Positions 10,334 to 21,728 of a stretch of DNA of 64,000 nucleotides are shown here, piece by piece. Numbering within the stretch: position 1 is the first letter of the stretch; every line of letters begins with the position of its first letter. The DNA is from Spirometra erinaceieuropaei. Taxonomy: Eukaryota > Platyhelminthes > Cestoda > Diphyllobothriidea > Diphyllobothriidae. The DNA is taken from NCBI GenBank assembly GCA_902702965.1, contig CACRXP010000380.1, forward strand, positions 174,046-238,045, read 5' to 3'. The position numbers and the translations under genes were made by a program. Under the pieces are notes generated by a model. It did no database searches. It had not been told where the DNA came from and was given only the letters and a program-made list of their open reading frames with translations.

Positions 10334-12716
10334 TATTTTGCTATTGTCCGAGCTTTTCTTTAGCTGCATTATAAAGTAAACCCCCAATCTGAGATTACCA
10401 CTGCATTTCCGTCTAGACAGGCCATTTTTGACCAGCATCGTTTAAGCACTTTATGAACTATTAACTTTCCTCATTGCCGCCCCTCATTGAGGTCGTTTCA
10501 GTCTTCTGGAGCCCGGCTACCAATAAAATAAGAGCCATAGAGGTAGCAATAAATAGTTTCCACGGCCTACACCGTTGGCTTCTGCATGCACAGAGCTGCA
10601 TTCACACAATAATTCATTCCGTAATGGATGTTTTAGCAGATTTTGAATAACTCATACTGACCCAACTGTGAAAAACGCAACACCTCGGAAAGTATGACGA
10701 TCATTTTGCCACTCAGGCCATTATTTGTAAAAAAATATATTTATCCGCGTTATCATGAGCTCAGTGTGGAACCTCCACAGGCTGTGGCATTCCTGTCAGA
10801 AAAATTAAAACCCTCTCACGAAATCCTGAGTAGTGATTGCTGATACCATCCGACCTCTACGACTTCTCGGCTTGGAAGGTTGCAAACTGTCGGGGTGACT
10901 CAGCCCTTCTGTGGACTAAGAGTCGGACTGCAATCGCTTCCCCTCACTGTGACCTTTACGGCACCCGAGAATGAAGTCGAGTACGCGAGGTATGATGGGC
11001 CATGCCGTGTGTGGCGCGCGTAGATGGACTGTTCAACTATATCATCCATGTCGTGCAGATCCACCTCCGCGTCGCCGCTTAATTCAGTCAAATGGTGTTT
11101 TCCTGGTCCAGACTACGCAACGACTAACAGTAAGTTGTGCACACGGTATCGTGACCCAAATGTGATTAAAATTCAAGTCTTCCGTTAGGGTCTTGAAGCT
11201 GAGCTGGCTAGAACATTGGCTGTACTAAAGCCTTTTCCCTTGATCTCAAGGGTTCGAATCCCACCGAGGTGCCGGTTTTTTTCCATTGTTGGATCAGTAT
11301 GGATAATTCATTCCGCCTTCTGGCTGGCACTTCCAGCTCCAATCATATGAGTCGCATGTGTCACCTATTGGCTAGAGACTGTTCATGGGAACTCCAAGGG
11401 TGGTTGTACACAGTCCCGCAAGGAACACTTTTCTATCAAGTTGCTTTCTCACTTTTGCAATCGTGGTCTGAGGCCAAAAGTATATTTCTATCAGACATGA
11501 CCGCCCATGATCTCGTGGGTCAATATTTTTACCAGCAGTGGATTGTTACAATGACCATCTACCAGCAGGGGGCTTGTTTTCAAAGAAGGCGAAACGGCCG
11601 AAAATTCTTTCCGTATGACGAATAACGCCCCTGCTGTGAGCCAATTAGCTGCGGTTAAACCATTGCAACAAATTCCTGTCAACGCTTGCGAGGAGAAAGG
11701 CTGCGAAAATGCAATTTTCCGGGTGCCGCAACTTCAATGACGAAATCCTATGTCGCCTGAGAATTGTGGAAATTTTATGCTGCAGGGATTATAAGTATTA
11801 TGTGAAACATTTTGTAGGAGAGTCCTTCAGCCTAGGGCGTGGGTGGAGCCTTGCGTAGTGCGTAAGCATTTTGGGTTGACTGCGCATTCGAGTTGTTTTC
11901 CCTACATATCATTTACAGACGTTCTACTCACACGACTTCCACCACACCACATGGGAATTCCGAAAAAGAATTGTTAGTTCGTTTTTGCATATGTCCGTTA
12001 CTACTGTCCCAGAAAGGTATCAATCTTCCCTTCACGTTCCATATTCAGTCCTTTTTCTTCGATCCAGTAACATGAGTAAACAAAAGGGGTGACTGGAACA
12101 AGGGAGAGGTTTTTTGAACCAATCACCGCGACTGCGTCAATAGCACTTACACTAACTGCTATAAATGGCTTTTTTAGAAAGAAATGTCCAGAAGTAGAGC
12201 TGAATGGTACAGGCAGTCCGAGATGACCAATGAGACAGATACAGTATTTTTTTCAGTTTGTCTGAGCGACACTGGTTATCTTGAAGTCCTTTTCCGTCTC
12301 ACATGTAGCCTTACAATCTAAATGTCAGTCTGTCTCCCTCCTTCTAAATGCAGTTGCGCCTCAGGGCATAGTGTCACTCGCTTCCTAGGACAGGCTGATG
12401 TAAAACTCTAATCTTCTCTCCTGTTGTTACAGCTGGTAAGTTATTCGAAACTTAAGTATTCGAATCGTAAATGTGTGCTGTCCTCTTGCCTTTTCATGGT
12501 TGTCTGCAAGATTCAGAACCATGGACCTGCTAACGCCCTGCCCCTCCTCTTTATCGTCCTGATCCGGCGCAAATCATGACCATAGTCGATCCCTCTTGAA
12601 GATTACTGAACCACCTCATGTCAGAGCGGGAACAGCTGTCCTATCGCCGACATTCACTCATCGGTTCGGACAATAACGAGGAAGGAGACACGATTGCTGG
12701 AACAAGAGCTTAGTTA
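10334..12716 (-). repeat. Long non-coding tail of PLE unit, copy 3
   Basis: This is a near-complete inverted counterpart of 2998-5292. It includes the SINE (11180-11300), the CGCGTAGATGGACTGTTC block near 11020, and the blocks at 11450-11760 and 11900-12090 that match 4180-3900 and 3800-3620. Pairing with copy 1 is close over more than 2 kb. The ORFs at 11269-11625 and 11893-12075 are chance frames in this repeat. Confidence 0.7.
11180..11300 (+). repeat. tRNA-derived SINE head, copy 2
   Basis: The plus strand carries GAAGCTGAGCTGGCTAGAAC (A-box region) and GGGTTCGAATCCCACC (B-box region), then CGAGGTGCCGG, a T-run and TTGTTGGATCAGTATGG. The order and tail match the minus-strand copy at 4359-4458. 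The long anticodon-side insertion and unpaired acceptor stem argue against a functional tRNA. Confidence 0.65.
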
Positions 12717-12758
12717 GCCCGACGTTTCAGATTCCCACTCGAATTCATCATCAGGGAC
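12717..12758 (-). ncRNA. Hammerhead-like ribozyme candidate downstream of PLE copy 3
   Basis: On the minus strand the order is GTCC (12758-12755), CTGATGA (12754-12748), stem II with loop, GAAAC (12728-12724), GTC, then GGGC (12720-12717). GTCC and GGGC can form a 4 bp stem I with one G-T pair. The invariant core bases and the preferred GTC cleavage triplet are all present, unlike copies 1 and 2. Helix III would be the palindrome ACGT, as in hammerheads thought to act as dimers. Stem II is weak (GATTC/GAATC with a bulged A). It lies about 160 bp downstream of the endonuclease region, where PLE hammerheads are known to occur. Confidence 0.55.
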
Positions 12759-12879
12759 AGAGTTAGATAAGGGTGATGAATTTCTCAGGTGTTGCAATAT
12801 TTATGGGATGTAGGTGCTAGACCGCAACATGCCTATCACATTTGGCAGCTTCCGAGTGTATCAGGGCTCGACTGGCAAG

Positions 12880-14160
12880 GTGTTGAATTATGCAGTTGCC
12901 GTGCAGTTGGTATGCGCTTGTGTGCCGGTCAAGATCATCGATTCCCGCGCGCATCGCATGCAGTCGATTTGCTGACGGCCAGATTTCGTCATGGGTGATT
13001 TGACTGGCGGATATTGACACCAGGATCGGTGGTCATCCACACGCTGTCCTCGTGGATAACTACTTTGCCTAGACAAATTCGCAGCGCCGAATATGGAGCG
13101 GGGAGATCGTTGTGCTTGTTGGCTGATTGAGGACCGTAAAATCATGAGTGGAGCAGGTCACGTCCCACGCTGTTGTCACCTCTAGCAAGAAATTATGCTT
13201 CGTCAAACTAGAATGTGTGATTGGGTCCGGTCGAGTGAGCCGCGACTTGAGAGTTGGCGTCTTTCCTCCTCACCGCTGCTGCGTGCTCGGCCATCCTCAC
13301 CCGCAGTAGTCTTTCGGTTTCTCCGACATATTTGCCTTGCCCACAGCTACACCAGACACGGTAGACAACTCCAGATGTTTCTTGCCGTGGCAGTGGGTCT
13401 TTCGTCCTCATGATCTGGCGCCTTATGATTGCCTCCGGTCTGTGTGCAACTCTAATTCCAAGGGGCGTAAGAAGGCGGCCGACGTCTTCTGAGACATTCT
13501 TCACGAACGGGGTAGCTCGCCAAAATTTGGGGCCGGTTGGATTTCGTCTCTCGTCTCGTTAGCGCAGGTACTGGTTGACGAAGTTGCGCGGGTAGCCATT
13601 GACTCTCAGTACCCGTCGAAGGTAATGTAATTCAGCAACCTTGTCTTCCGGTTCACTACTGTTTGTCTTTCCACGCTGGTATAGTGTCTTTACGCGACTG
13701 CGTTTGTGACTGATTGGGTGGTTGCTGTTGTAGCTCAGTACTTGCGTCGTGTTTGTCGTCTTCCTGAATACTTTGGTTTTAAGGCCACCACAATCTTTGC
13801 GTCAGACGAGGACATCAAGGAATGCCAGCTGGTTGTTTTCCTTTTCTTCCATCGTAAATTGGATGTCTGGGAAGATGGCGTTGAGATGTTCTTTAAATTT
13901 CCGCACCCGATCCCGTTTGATGACGACGAAGTTATAATCCAAATACCGAGCCAGCATTTCGATCCATGGTGTCGGAAAACTGTCAACTTCAGCCGTCCCA
14001 AATCGGCGAACCCATTGGCGTGCCCTTCACCTACTCGTAGATTGCTCCACCGAACGCAAAGCATGTCTTCAAGCAGAATTGCAGATGTTTAAGGGTTTGG
14101 ACGTGCCCAAGGCGATTCTCCGTTTCATCGTATGTGTCTCGTAGGATTACTTCGATAATC
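12880..14160 (-). pseudogene. Penelope-like retroelement RT-endonuclease, copy 3, broken
   Basis: This is a minus-strand paralogue with a damaged RT but the best preserved endonuclease of the three. The shared TAG lies at 14033-14031. Directly after it, about 40 bp present in copies 1 and 2 are deleted inside motif B. Motif C reads YLDY, so the second catalytic aspartate is lost. Several frameshifts follow. The endonuclease frame (13504-13208) keeps GVVY, the C-S-C pair and YVGET followed by RLLRVRMAEH, the GIY-YIG signature with its arginine and histidine. It ends early after GPNHTF, and the C-terminal block continues in other frames down to about 12880. Confidence 0.85.
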
Positions 14161-14345
14161 TAGACGATCATTTGTAATGAGTACCAATCCCTTTCAAATT
14201 ATCAAATGGTAGTGATGTCAGTGATAAAAAAGAAGTGAAAAGGACTGGTAATTAACAATGGAAGGAGTGAGAGTGTGTCGGTTTTTTGTGGCCCTGAGAC
14301 CAGCAACACGGTAGATGCGCCGGACCAACACGGGGGCTAGATCGG
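14161..14345 (-). repeat. Upstream flank of PLE copy 3
   Basis: The segment matches 10016-10206 and contains the GAAGTGAAAAGGACTGGTAATTAACA stretch. Similarity ends near GGAGTCCTACAGGCATTC, which marks the outer edge of the third PLE unit. Confidence 0.55.
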
Positions 14346-14582
14346 AGTCCTACAGGCATTCTCGGGAATGTGTACCCTTAACAAATGTCAACATTTGGAA
14401 TGAGGTAGCAGGACCAGTTAAAGGCTCACGCCGAGTCAAATGCGATTTCTTACTGTCCCCCCTATTTTGTTGTTGTTTAGAATCCAGATCAAATGTTTGT
14501 TTTGGACCAGGGAGTGTGGTGGTATGCCTAGCTGCGGGTTTTCGTCGTGCAAGCCACCTGTGGCCCCTCACCGCCTTCGGCC

Positions 14583-14674
14583 AGTATTACCACCCCCATG
14601 TAAGTACTCCATTCTAATCGAAAGCATATTTCACAATTTAGGTTAAAATTTCACGAGAAATGCCAGCTAGTGTA
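14583..14674. mobile_element. Diverged MITE right-end fragment
   Basis: The fragment runs from TTACCACCCCCATGTAAGTA through CCATTCTAATCGAAAGCATA to GCTAGTGTA. This order and spacing match the last 90 bp of the foldback MITEs (CCTAAGTAATCCTTCCTAATC through GGTCACTCACTGTA). No left arm is attached. Confidence 0.5.
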
Positions 14675-15784
14675 GGCAGGTAGGAACTTTAGCCAATGTC
14701 AGTCAGTTTACTGGGAGTAAAAATGAGATCACGACCACCTAAGCTGTCAGTTCGGAAAGGCATTTAAGTATTTCATCTTTCCAGCTACCTCAAGTCGCGG
14801 TAACTGAAAGGGTTGCCAACAAGACAAAATGAGTGATCACGGGAAAGTCAGCGTGTTTCCCATTCAGTTGGGTAGCTGGGATAAGTCTTTGATGATCATT
14901 CCTGACCGAAACTGACGGTAGGGGGATCCAGAACTCAGAGGTGAAAACGTTTTTGTTAGACTGTCAGCTGATTCCGATTCAGACACCCTATCGTCAGCGC
15001 GTAGGGCCGGGTTACGACCGACTGGTAACGTAAATCGAGCCACTCCGGTGAATCAGATCTTGCCAGTGAAATTTGTAGATTACTGTTTGCTAGTAGATCT
15101 TCCATTGACTATATGATTTGTGTGTTGACAGATGAAAGCCAGAGCAGAAATGCCCATCTCCTTCATAGGATCAGGAAACCGACTCCTAATAGTTCACTTG
15201 GGTCTGTTGGCGACAGGTTTTCGATTCATTGAAAACATCCGGGATTAGCTAAACCGCGGGTGTGCATTACACAAAGCTCTCAACGCTGCGAAAGAGAGCG
15301 TTTATTTTTGATAAGATGTTTCAGTTGGTGATTTTGGTTAGACTGCAAGTCAAAGTAGCAACCGAAAAGCAATCGGACCTTCGGCTTGCTAGAACACTCC
15401 ACCTGGAACCGTCGCGTCATGCAGCTCAACACAAAACTCAGGATAAGCAGAACCGTTGTTCTGACAAGGCTCTTATTTGGGACGGCGATGTGAACTTTTT
15501 ATGGAGGCTAAGCAAGATGACTCAGGTACTTCCACCCCAACTGCCTTCGAAGAATACTGAAGGCGGAATGGCAAGAAATTAGACCCTGGGTGGAGCCAAT
15601 GTCCTGGATATCGGTGTCGAACTGAGACAGATGCAACGGTCAGGGAGCGGTAATATCATAAAAATGGAAAACAAGTGTCGGCCCCAGCAGCTGGCCAACG
15701 TCGAACTCGATACGAATGTTGACACGACAGGCGGAAAAAACGTCGCGTCGGGGTATGGTCCTGCTGCCCCACTTGTTTATATTG
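14675..15784. other. Intergenic stretch, no recognised element
   Basis: There are short frames only. The 106-codon frame at 15262-15582 has no domain or repeat pattern that I recognise and no paralogue elsewhere in the window, so I do not call it. No tRNA boxes or strong palindromes were seen. Confidence 0.35.
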
Positions 15785-16362
15785 CATGGTTAGCTGTCTA
15801 AAACAATTTTAGTTAACCTACCTAACTTAGACAACTCGCTGGATTAGGAAGGGGAAGAGAGCGTAAGCAGAGCGTGAAGCACGCGCAGGGCAGCAAGTAA
15901 AGGTGGCGTGTACACACCCCCCCCCCACCCTTCCGACACAGCCACTCGCTGGATTAAGGGGATAAGGAGGGCGCCATCACATGTGGAAGGTTACAGAGGG
16001 AACTGTGTGTTACTTCGCACTGCATGGCCACTATAGAGGAACCGACGGAGGTCCACAACGTCCGAACAATTCCATTAGCAAGCCTACTTAGCTACTCGCT
16101 GGATTGGGATAATAAAGAGGGCACAAACAGGGTTCGAATCATGCGCAGGGAAGCGCCTGTGTGAACTGATACCTGATGTAACCGAGGCTGACGTATAAGT
16201 ACCCCCTCCCCAGGCACAGTCACTCGCTGGATTAAAATAGTAAGATAGGAGTAAGCACGTTATATATGTAAAGTCATCGTTAGTGCATCTACTAAAACTG
16301 TTTTGGTTAGCAACCCACATGACATCAATCAAGTAGGACTGCAGGAACAAACCTCACCAATG
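15785..16362 (+). mobile_element. N2 TIR element with internal modules, copy 1
   Basis: This non-coding repeat is built from modules that each begin ACTCGCTGGATTA (15835, 15943, 16093, 16221). Between them lie GC-rich stretches such as GCGCAGGGAAGCG and a C-run. The right end reads CAAGTAGGACTGCAGGAACA plus AACCTCACCAATG, matching the terminal inverted repeat seen in copies 2-5. The outermost left TIR is missing, so this copy is truncated. It encodes no protein and may be mobilised in trans. Confidence 0.65.
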
Positions 16363-16384
16363 TCGCTACGGGGCAACCTTGAAG

Positions 16385-16575
16385 ACTGCACCCACCTCCG
16401 GTCGTCTTGACATTGTCTGGTCGTGGGTGGAGGGGGATTGGCGACAGAGGGGAGACTGGGCTGGGTGCTGTGAAAGTCTGCCTCACTTTAAACCATTTCG
16501 CGAACAGGTCACCGATGCGTGCGCACGCGGTGGACATTGTCGCTTGCGACGATCAAACTGTCTGGTCGCTAATGC
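16385..16575. repeat. S1 dispersed repeat
   Basis: The block contains CACCTCCGGTCGTCTTGACATTGTC, a GGAGACTGGG-type centre, TGCCTCACTTTAAACCAT, CAGGTCACCGATGCG and CGCGGTGGACATTGTCG. The same order occurs at 32200-32425, 45700-45950, 50765-51010 and 60125-60345. It has no open frame conserved between copies, and the 147-codon frame over it is not shared. Confidence 0.5.
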
Positions 16576-17912
16576 CGACTGTTGGTGCGAATCGGACCCC
16601 AGTCTCACCGTGGTCTCTAGCTCGCGCAATCGTTGATCGTGACCATAGTTGGTGGCCCGACTTTTTCACGCTTTCGCTGACTCCAGTCAAAAAACCAGGC
16701 GAGGAGGAGCAAAGTGATGTGAATGTTAGTGGATCAGTTGGTGGTCATCTAGACTTTTTTGCGCCAGCGCCAGTGTGTGATTATCGCTTCGTCTCACATA
16801 ATCAACAGTGCCAAAGATTAAGATGTGCGCAGTTTGCATGCTACCTCTGACTTTGAGTCACTTCCTCGAACGGCTGACTGCTGGACAAAAACTTGTGCTT
16901 GCAGATGTTGGCCGTTTTCTCTGACGTAATGGCATTCCCCACAGCTGTACTAAAGTTGGTAGACAGCGGCCGACCTCCCCTGGCTACCACTGGGATCTTT
17001 TGGCTAGGCCTGTGAGCAATTCTCATTCCGAATGGCTCCAGTTACACCTACTGCATATACGGAATGATCTACCAAAATTTTGGCTGACAGTTCTCTGAAT
17101 CCTGCTCCCCTTGAGACATTCGAAGCCTCTCAGCGAAAGCTCGTGGACAGCCATTAGCTCCGAAGAGTTCTCAGAGCTTATTGATCCCGTCCAGCCTGGA
17201 GACTGGGGTGTTGCGGTGAGTTTCCCACCCACTAGTACGACGGGCATACGCGGCGTTGCATACTTTGCTGTTTTAGCAGAGTAGCTGCAAGGTGTTGGTC
17301 GGCTTCCTGTAGACTATCCTCCCGTTGGAAGCAGTCCGAACGTTTGGCACTTCTCCATCCTCTCTAGCGTTCTTATTGAGGATCTTTCCAGACGTATTTT
17401 ATGTTGTTTTGGTATTCCGTGCAGGGTCATTTGGGTCTTCGACTTCTGATGTATGCTCGCTTCAGTGCTTTGAGGGCAATCTACTGTGACCGTTTCAGCA
17501 CAGTTTTCAATCCTATATTCAGTTAAGCACTATTACTACGAAGGACTGACTGCCTCACTATAGTACGGAAAAAATTGCGTCAGGACATGTCCAAAGTTCG
17601 TCGGCGGATCACACGGCGCCATCTGGCAATTCACGTTTGTTAGCTGCGCAAGTCCCCTATCCCGGGCAGCCTGATGTTAAAGGGGTAATTTAATTTAAGA
17701 AGTCAATTCCTGTAAACGTATACCTTCGAGTATTCATCATCAGGACTGCACAGTACGATAAGGGAGGGTAAAGTAACAAAAGTTTAAACAGCCAATGAAC
17801 AGTAAGTATTGGAGAGAGAGAGAGAGCGCGAAAGAGAGAGAGAGTTAAGGACAAGACATGACATAGCAACGCATACACGCGCCTTGGCAGTACGCCTAGG
17901 AAACTAGTGAAC
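16576..17912. other. Intergenic stretch with an (AG)n tract
   Basis: No element is recognised. A purine microsatellite of AG/GA units lies at 17811-17844. The remaining short frames show no conserved features. Confidence 0.35.
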
Positions 17913-17914
17913 TA

Positions 17915-19858
17915 CAGTGAGTGACCGATCTCATGAAATGTTGGCCGAAACTCTGAAATGCGCCTTCGAATAGGAAGGGTAACTTAAGTGGGGTTGTAAT
18001 ATTAATTATTATGCGGCATAATCCTTTACTATTTCGGACTCATCAGGATGTCGGCTTTTGGATACACTTCTTTTCTACCTCCTGTAGAAACCGCACTAGG
18101 TAAAGTATGACTACTTAACTAGCATGCATTTTCCATATTGATTTTATATATTCTTAAAAATTCAAATATATTTTATAGAAAACATGCACAGAAATATGTT
18201 TTCTTTTACTTGTTTGATAGAAAATCACGTTGTCTTCACGTTTTATGCTCGAAGAGAGGATTTCTTTCTAATTATGAGACTTTTTAAGACCGTGCAACGT
18301 CCGTTCACACGGCATCGTACCTGACTGTCTACCGATGCTCCTCATGAAACCTACAACATAGTCCGCTTCCATTGCAACATTTTACGAACTTTATATGGTA
18401 TATTCTTAAAGGCATAGAGGAATAGGTGATTTCCCCTACGCGGAAAGCATGCGCCCTGTCGACTGAAATCATCAAACGCTAATGCAACGGCTGATCAAGC
18501 TCAAAATTATTCAGGAGTTGGGAAACTTTTTCAAAATCGAAATATGCCTTTTTCTCTTGATAATAATGTGAAGACAAGGTGATTTTTAACCAAATGGGTG
18601 AAAGAAAGCTTATTTTTGTGCATGTTTCCTATATAAGATCATAGAAAATCAATGTGAAAATGCATGCTAATTAAGTAGTAATACTTTGCCTGATAAGGCT
18701 TCTACAGAAGGTCGGAAGGAAGTTCATTCAAACGCCGACGTCCTGACGAGTCCGAAATATTATAGGATTATGCCGCATAGTATTACAATCCCACCTACAG
18801 TGAGTGACCGATCTCATGAAGTGCTGGCTGAAATTCTGAAATGCGTTTTCGATTAAGAAGGATTACTTAGTCGCGGTTGTAATACTGATTACCTTGCGGC
18901 ATACTCTCATAACATTTCGGACTTGGCAGGATGTCAGCTTTTAAATGCACTTCTTAGCAATCCACTGTAGAAAGCGTACTCGGTAAAAAATGACTACTTA
19001 AGTAGCATGCATTTTTCCCATTGATTTTCGACGGTCCTGGAAATTCAAATATATTTTATAGAAACCATAAACAAAAATATGCTTTCTTTTGGTCAATCAA
19101 TAGGGAATCACGTCTTCTTTATATTTTATATTTAAGGAAGGAGTATAATTAGGTTTTAAAAACGTTTTCTAATTGCCGAATAATTTGGAGCCTGATCATT
19201 CGTTGCATTAGCGCTTAGTGATTTCAGTCTACAAGGTGCATGCGTTCCGCGCAAAGAAAATCACATATGTTTCTATGCCATTAAAGAGATATCATACAGA
19301 GTCCATAAAATTTTGAAATGGATGCGGTCCATGTTGTACATTTCATGAGGAGCAGTGGTAAACGGCCAGGCACGATGCTATGTGAATGGACATTTCGCGG
19401 TCTTAAAAAGTCTCATAATTAGAAACTTTTTTAAAACCTAATTATACTCCTTCCTTAAGTATAAAATATAAAGAAGACGTGATTCCCTATTGATTGACTA
19501 AAAGAAAGCATATTTTTGTTTATGGTTTCTATAAAATATATTTGAATTTCCAGGACCATCGAAAATCAATGGGAAAAGTGCATGCTACTTAAGTAGTCAT
19601 CCGAGTACGCTTTCTACAGTGGATTGCAAAGAAGTGCATTTAAAAGCTGACATCCTGCCAAGTCCGAAATGTTATGAGAGTATGCCGCAAGATAATCAGT
19701 ATTACAACCGCGACTAAGTAATCCTTCCTAATCGAAAACGCATTTCAGAATTTCAGCCAACATTTCATGAGATAGGTCACTCACTGTAAGTAACCCTTCC
19801 TAATCGAAAACGCATTTCAGAGTTTTGGCCAAAATTCCATGAGATCGGTCACTCACTG
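17915..19858. mobile_element. Foldback MITE interrupted by a second MITE (F3a)
   Basis: The left end is CAGTGAGTGACCGATCTCAT (TA at 17913-17914) and the right end is GAGATCGGTCACTCACTG (TA at 19859-19860). The right arm is split: it reads CAATCCCACC up to 18795 and resumes as AGTAACCCTTCCTAATCG at 19789. The gap is filled exactly by element F3b. The net length without F3b is about 950 bp, as for other family members. This is a clean record of one family member transposing into another. Confidence 0.85.
18798..19786. mobile_element. Foldback MITE nested in F3a (F3b)
   Basis: This complete 989 bp element begins CAGTGAGTGACCGATCTCAT and ends ATAGGTCACTCACTG. It is flanked by TA at 18796-18797 and 19787-19788, while the uninterrupted site in sister copies reads CCACCTAAGTAATCC, so TA was duplicated on insertion. 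The long arms mirror each other around a centre near 19200-19420. There is no coding capacity. The TA duplication and CAGT terminus place it with Tc1/mariner-type non-autonomous elements. Confidence 0.9.
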
Positions 19859-20035
19859 TAAGTGACCCTCAGTACGCACCCGTCTCACCTGCCCACACTG
19901 CCCCCATTGCCATCAGCGGCGTTCACCACGTTCTCCCGCAGTGATCGGAGAAGGGAGGGGGTGACTTCCATGTGAATTACTTTGTCGCTAAGCGGACTTG
20001 CGCATTCACCCACCACACTCTCACCTCCTTCACCC

Positions 20036-20213
20036 ACCTGGTTCCGATGGCACAACAATGCCAAGATGACCGGAGGCTGATTTGAGGATAGGGGGTGGAG
20101 GGGGGGGGGGTGCAGTGGCTGGCAAAGTTAGTCTGTCCATTAATGTCACGCACGACTTCAGTTTCCCCAAAAGCAACGCACCAAGCTTTCAGGAGGGCCG
20201 CTCGGATGCCACC
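20036..20213 (+). repeat. Direct repeat, left of MITE F4
   Basis: The stretch contains GGTTCCGATGGCACAACAAT, GCCAAGATGACCGGAG, a G-run, GCAGTGGCTGGCA and GGAGGGCCGCTCGGATGCCA. The same series, shortened in the middle, recurs at 21305-21427 on the other side of F4, and each copy ends directly at a MITE insertion. Confidence 0.7.
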
Positions 20214-20215
20214 TA

Positions 20216-21203
20216 CAGTGAGTGATCGATCTCATGAAATGTTGACTGAAATTCTGAAATGCGTTTTCGATTAAGAAGGATTACTTAGGTGGGGTTGTAA
20301 TATTGATTATCTTGCGGCATAATCCTATAATACTTCGGACTGGGCAGGATGTCAGCTTTTGAATACACTGCTTTTCAAACTCCTGTAGGAATAATACTCG
20401 GGAAAAAAAGGACTACTTAAGCAACTTGCATTTTTTCACTGATTTTCGATGGTCTTACAAATTTTAATATATTTTTTAGAAACCATGAACAAAAATATGC
20501 TTTCTTTTAGTCGTTTAATGGAGAATCACGTCAACTTTATGTTTTATACTCGAAGAAGGAGTATAATTAGGTTTAAAAAAATTTTCTAGCTGCCGAATTA
20601 TTTGGAGCCCGATCAGTCGTTGCAGTAGGGTAAGTGATTTCAGTGCACAAGCTGCATACGTTCCGCGTAAAGAAAATTGAATATACTTCCATGCCTTTAA
20701 AAAGATATTATTTAGAGTCCATAAAATTTTGCACTGGATGCGAATTATGTTGTACATTTCATGAGGAGCAGCGGTAAACGGACGGGTACGATGCTATATG
20801 AATGGAAATTGCACATTCTTAAAAATTCGCATAGACATTTTTTAAAACCCTATTATACTCCTTCCTCGAGTACAAAATATAAAGATAACGTGATTCTCTA
20901 TCAAACAACTGAAAGAAAGCATACTTTTATTCGTGATTTCTATGAAATATATTCGAATTTGCAAGACCATCGAAAATCAATGTGAAACATGCAGGCTACT
21001 TAAGCAGTCATTTTTTGTCGAGCACGACCTCCACAGGAGATTGAAAAGACGTGCATTTGAAAGCCGACATCCCGCCAAGTCCGAAATATCATAGGATTAC
21101 GCCGTAAGATAATCAGTATTACAACCCCACCTAATTAATCCTTCCTAATTGGGAACGCAGTTCAGAATTTTGACGAATATTTCATGAGATTGGTCACTCA
21201 CTG
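20216..21203. mobile_element. Foldback MITE (F4)
   Basis: The element is 988 bp with ends CAGTGAGTGATCGATCTC and GAGATTGGTCACTCACTG, flanked by TA (20214-20215, 21204-21205). Both arms carry the ACTTAAG and TTTTCGATGGTCTT landmarks in opposite orientation. Predicted frames at 20515-20757 and 20761-20985 are chance frames inside the arms, and no transposase is encoded. Confidence 0.88.
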
Positions 21204-21304
21204 TAATACCAGCGCCTTTCTTAACCCTAAGTTTGGCCCTGACGTACGTTACTGGCAACTATAAATCTACCCTTAAACCGAATCCTCAACCTAACCCTAA
21301 TTTC

Positions 21305-21427
21305 ACCAGGTTCCGATGGCACAACAATGCCAAGATGACCGGAGACTGATTTGAGAAAAGGGGGGGGGGGGAGCAGTGGCTGGCAGTGTCCCCACAGGCT
21401 TTCAGGAGGGCCGCTCGGATGCCACTT
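21305..21427 (+). repeat. Direct repeat, right of MITE F4
   Basis: This is the second copy of the 20036-20213 sequence, with a different G-run length and a deletion after GCTGGCAGTG. It ends in GGATGCCACTTA, immediately before the F5 MITE arm. Confidence 0.65.
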
Positions 21428-21428
21428 A

Positions 21429-21725
21429 CAGTAGGCAGGCTAACCCATGAAATGTCAACCGAAATTCCGAAATGCGTTTTCGTTTCGAAAATATTAATTA
21501 AGTAGGTTTGTAAAACTAATCATCGTGCAGCATAATTCGATCGCAATTCAACTACCTCAGGATGCCGGCATTCAAACAAAGTTCTCGTCGGCTGCATGCT
21601 CTGTAAAAAATGACTACTTGAGTAGCATGCATTTTTCCCAATGACTTTCGATGCCCTTAAAAATTCAATCATATTTCATGGAAAACGCGCATAAAAGTAC
21701 TAATCTTCGTTTTCCTTGCTCGGGT
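21429..21725. mobile_element. Left-arm fragment of subfamily 2 MITE (F5)
   Basis: The fragment begins CAGTAGGCAGGCTAACCCAT after a TA. It then matches the left arm of F6 (ATGTCAACCGAAATTCCGAA and TTTCGTTTCGAAAA) and stops near GCTCGGGTA, directly before F6. No right arm is found, so it is truncated. Confidence 0.75.
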
Positions 21726-21728
21726 ATA

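Noticed and set aside
15785..16362. CRISPR-like array from the repeated ACTCGCTGGATTA motif
   Set aside because: Spacing is irregular (108-150 bp), the repeats are short and diverged, and the DNA is eukaryotic. The motif belongs to the N2 element, which recurs elsewhere.
16407..16850. 147-codon plus-strand frame
   Set aside because: It covers an S1 repeat whose other copies do not keep this frame.
21230..21300. Second telomere-like tract (AACCCTAA, CCTAACCCTAA)
   Set aside because: Only a few scattered units in about 70 bp; too short and irregular to call.
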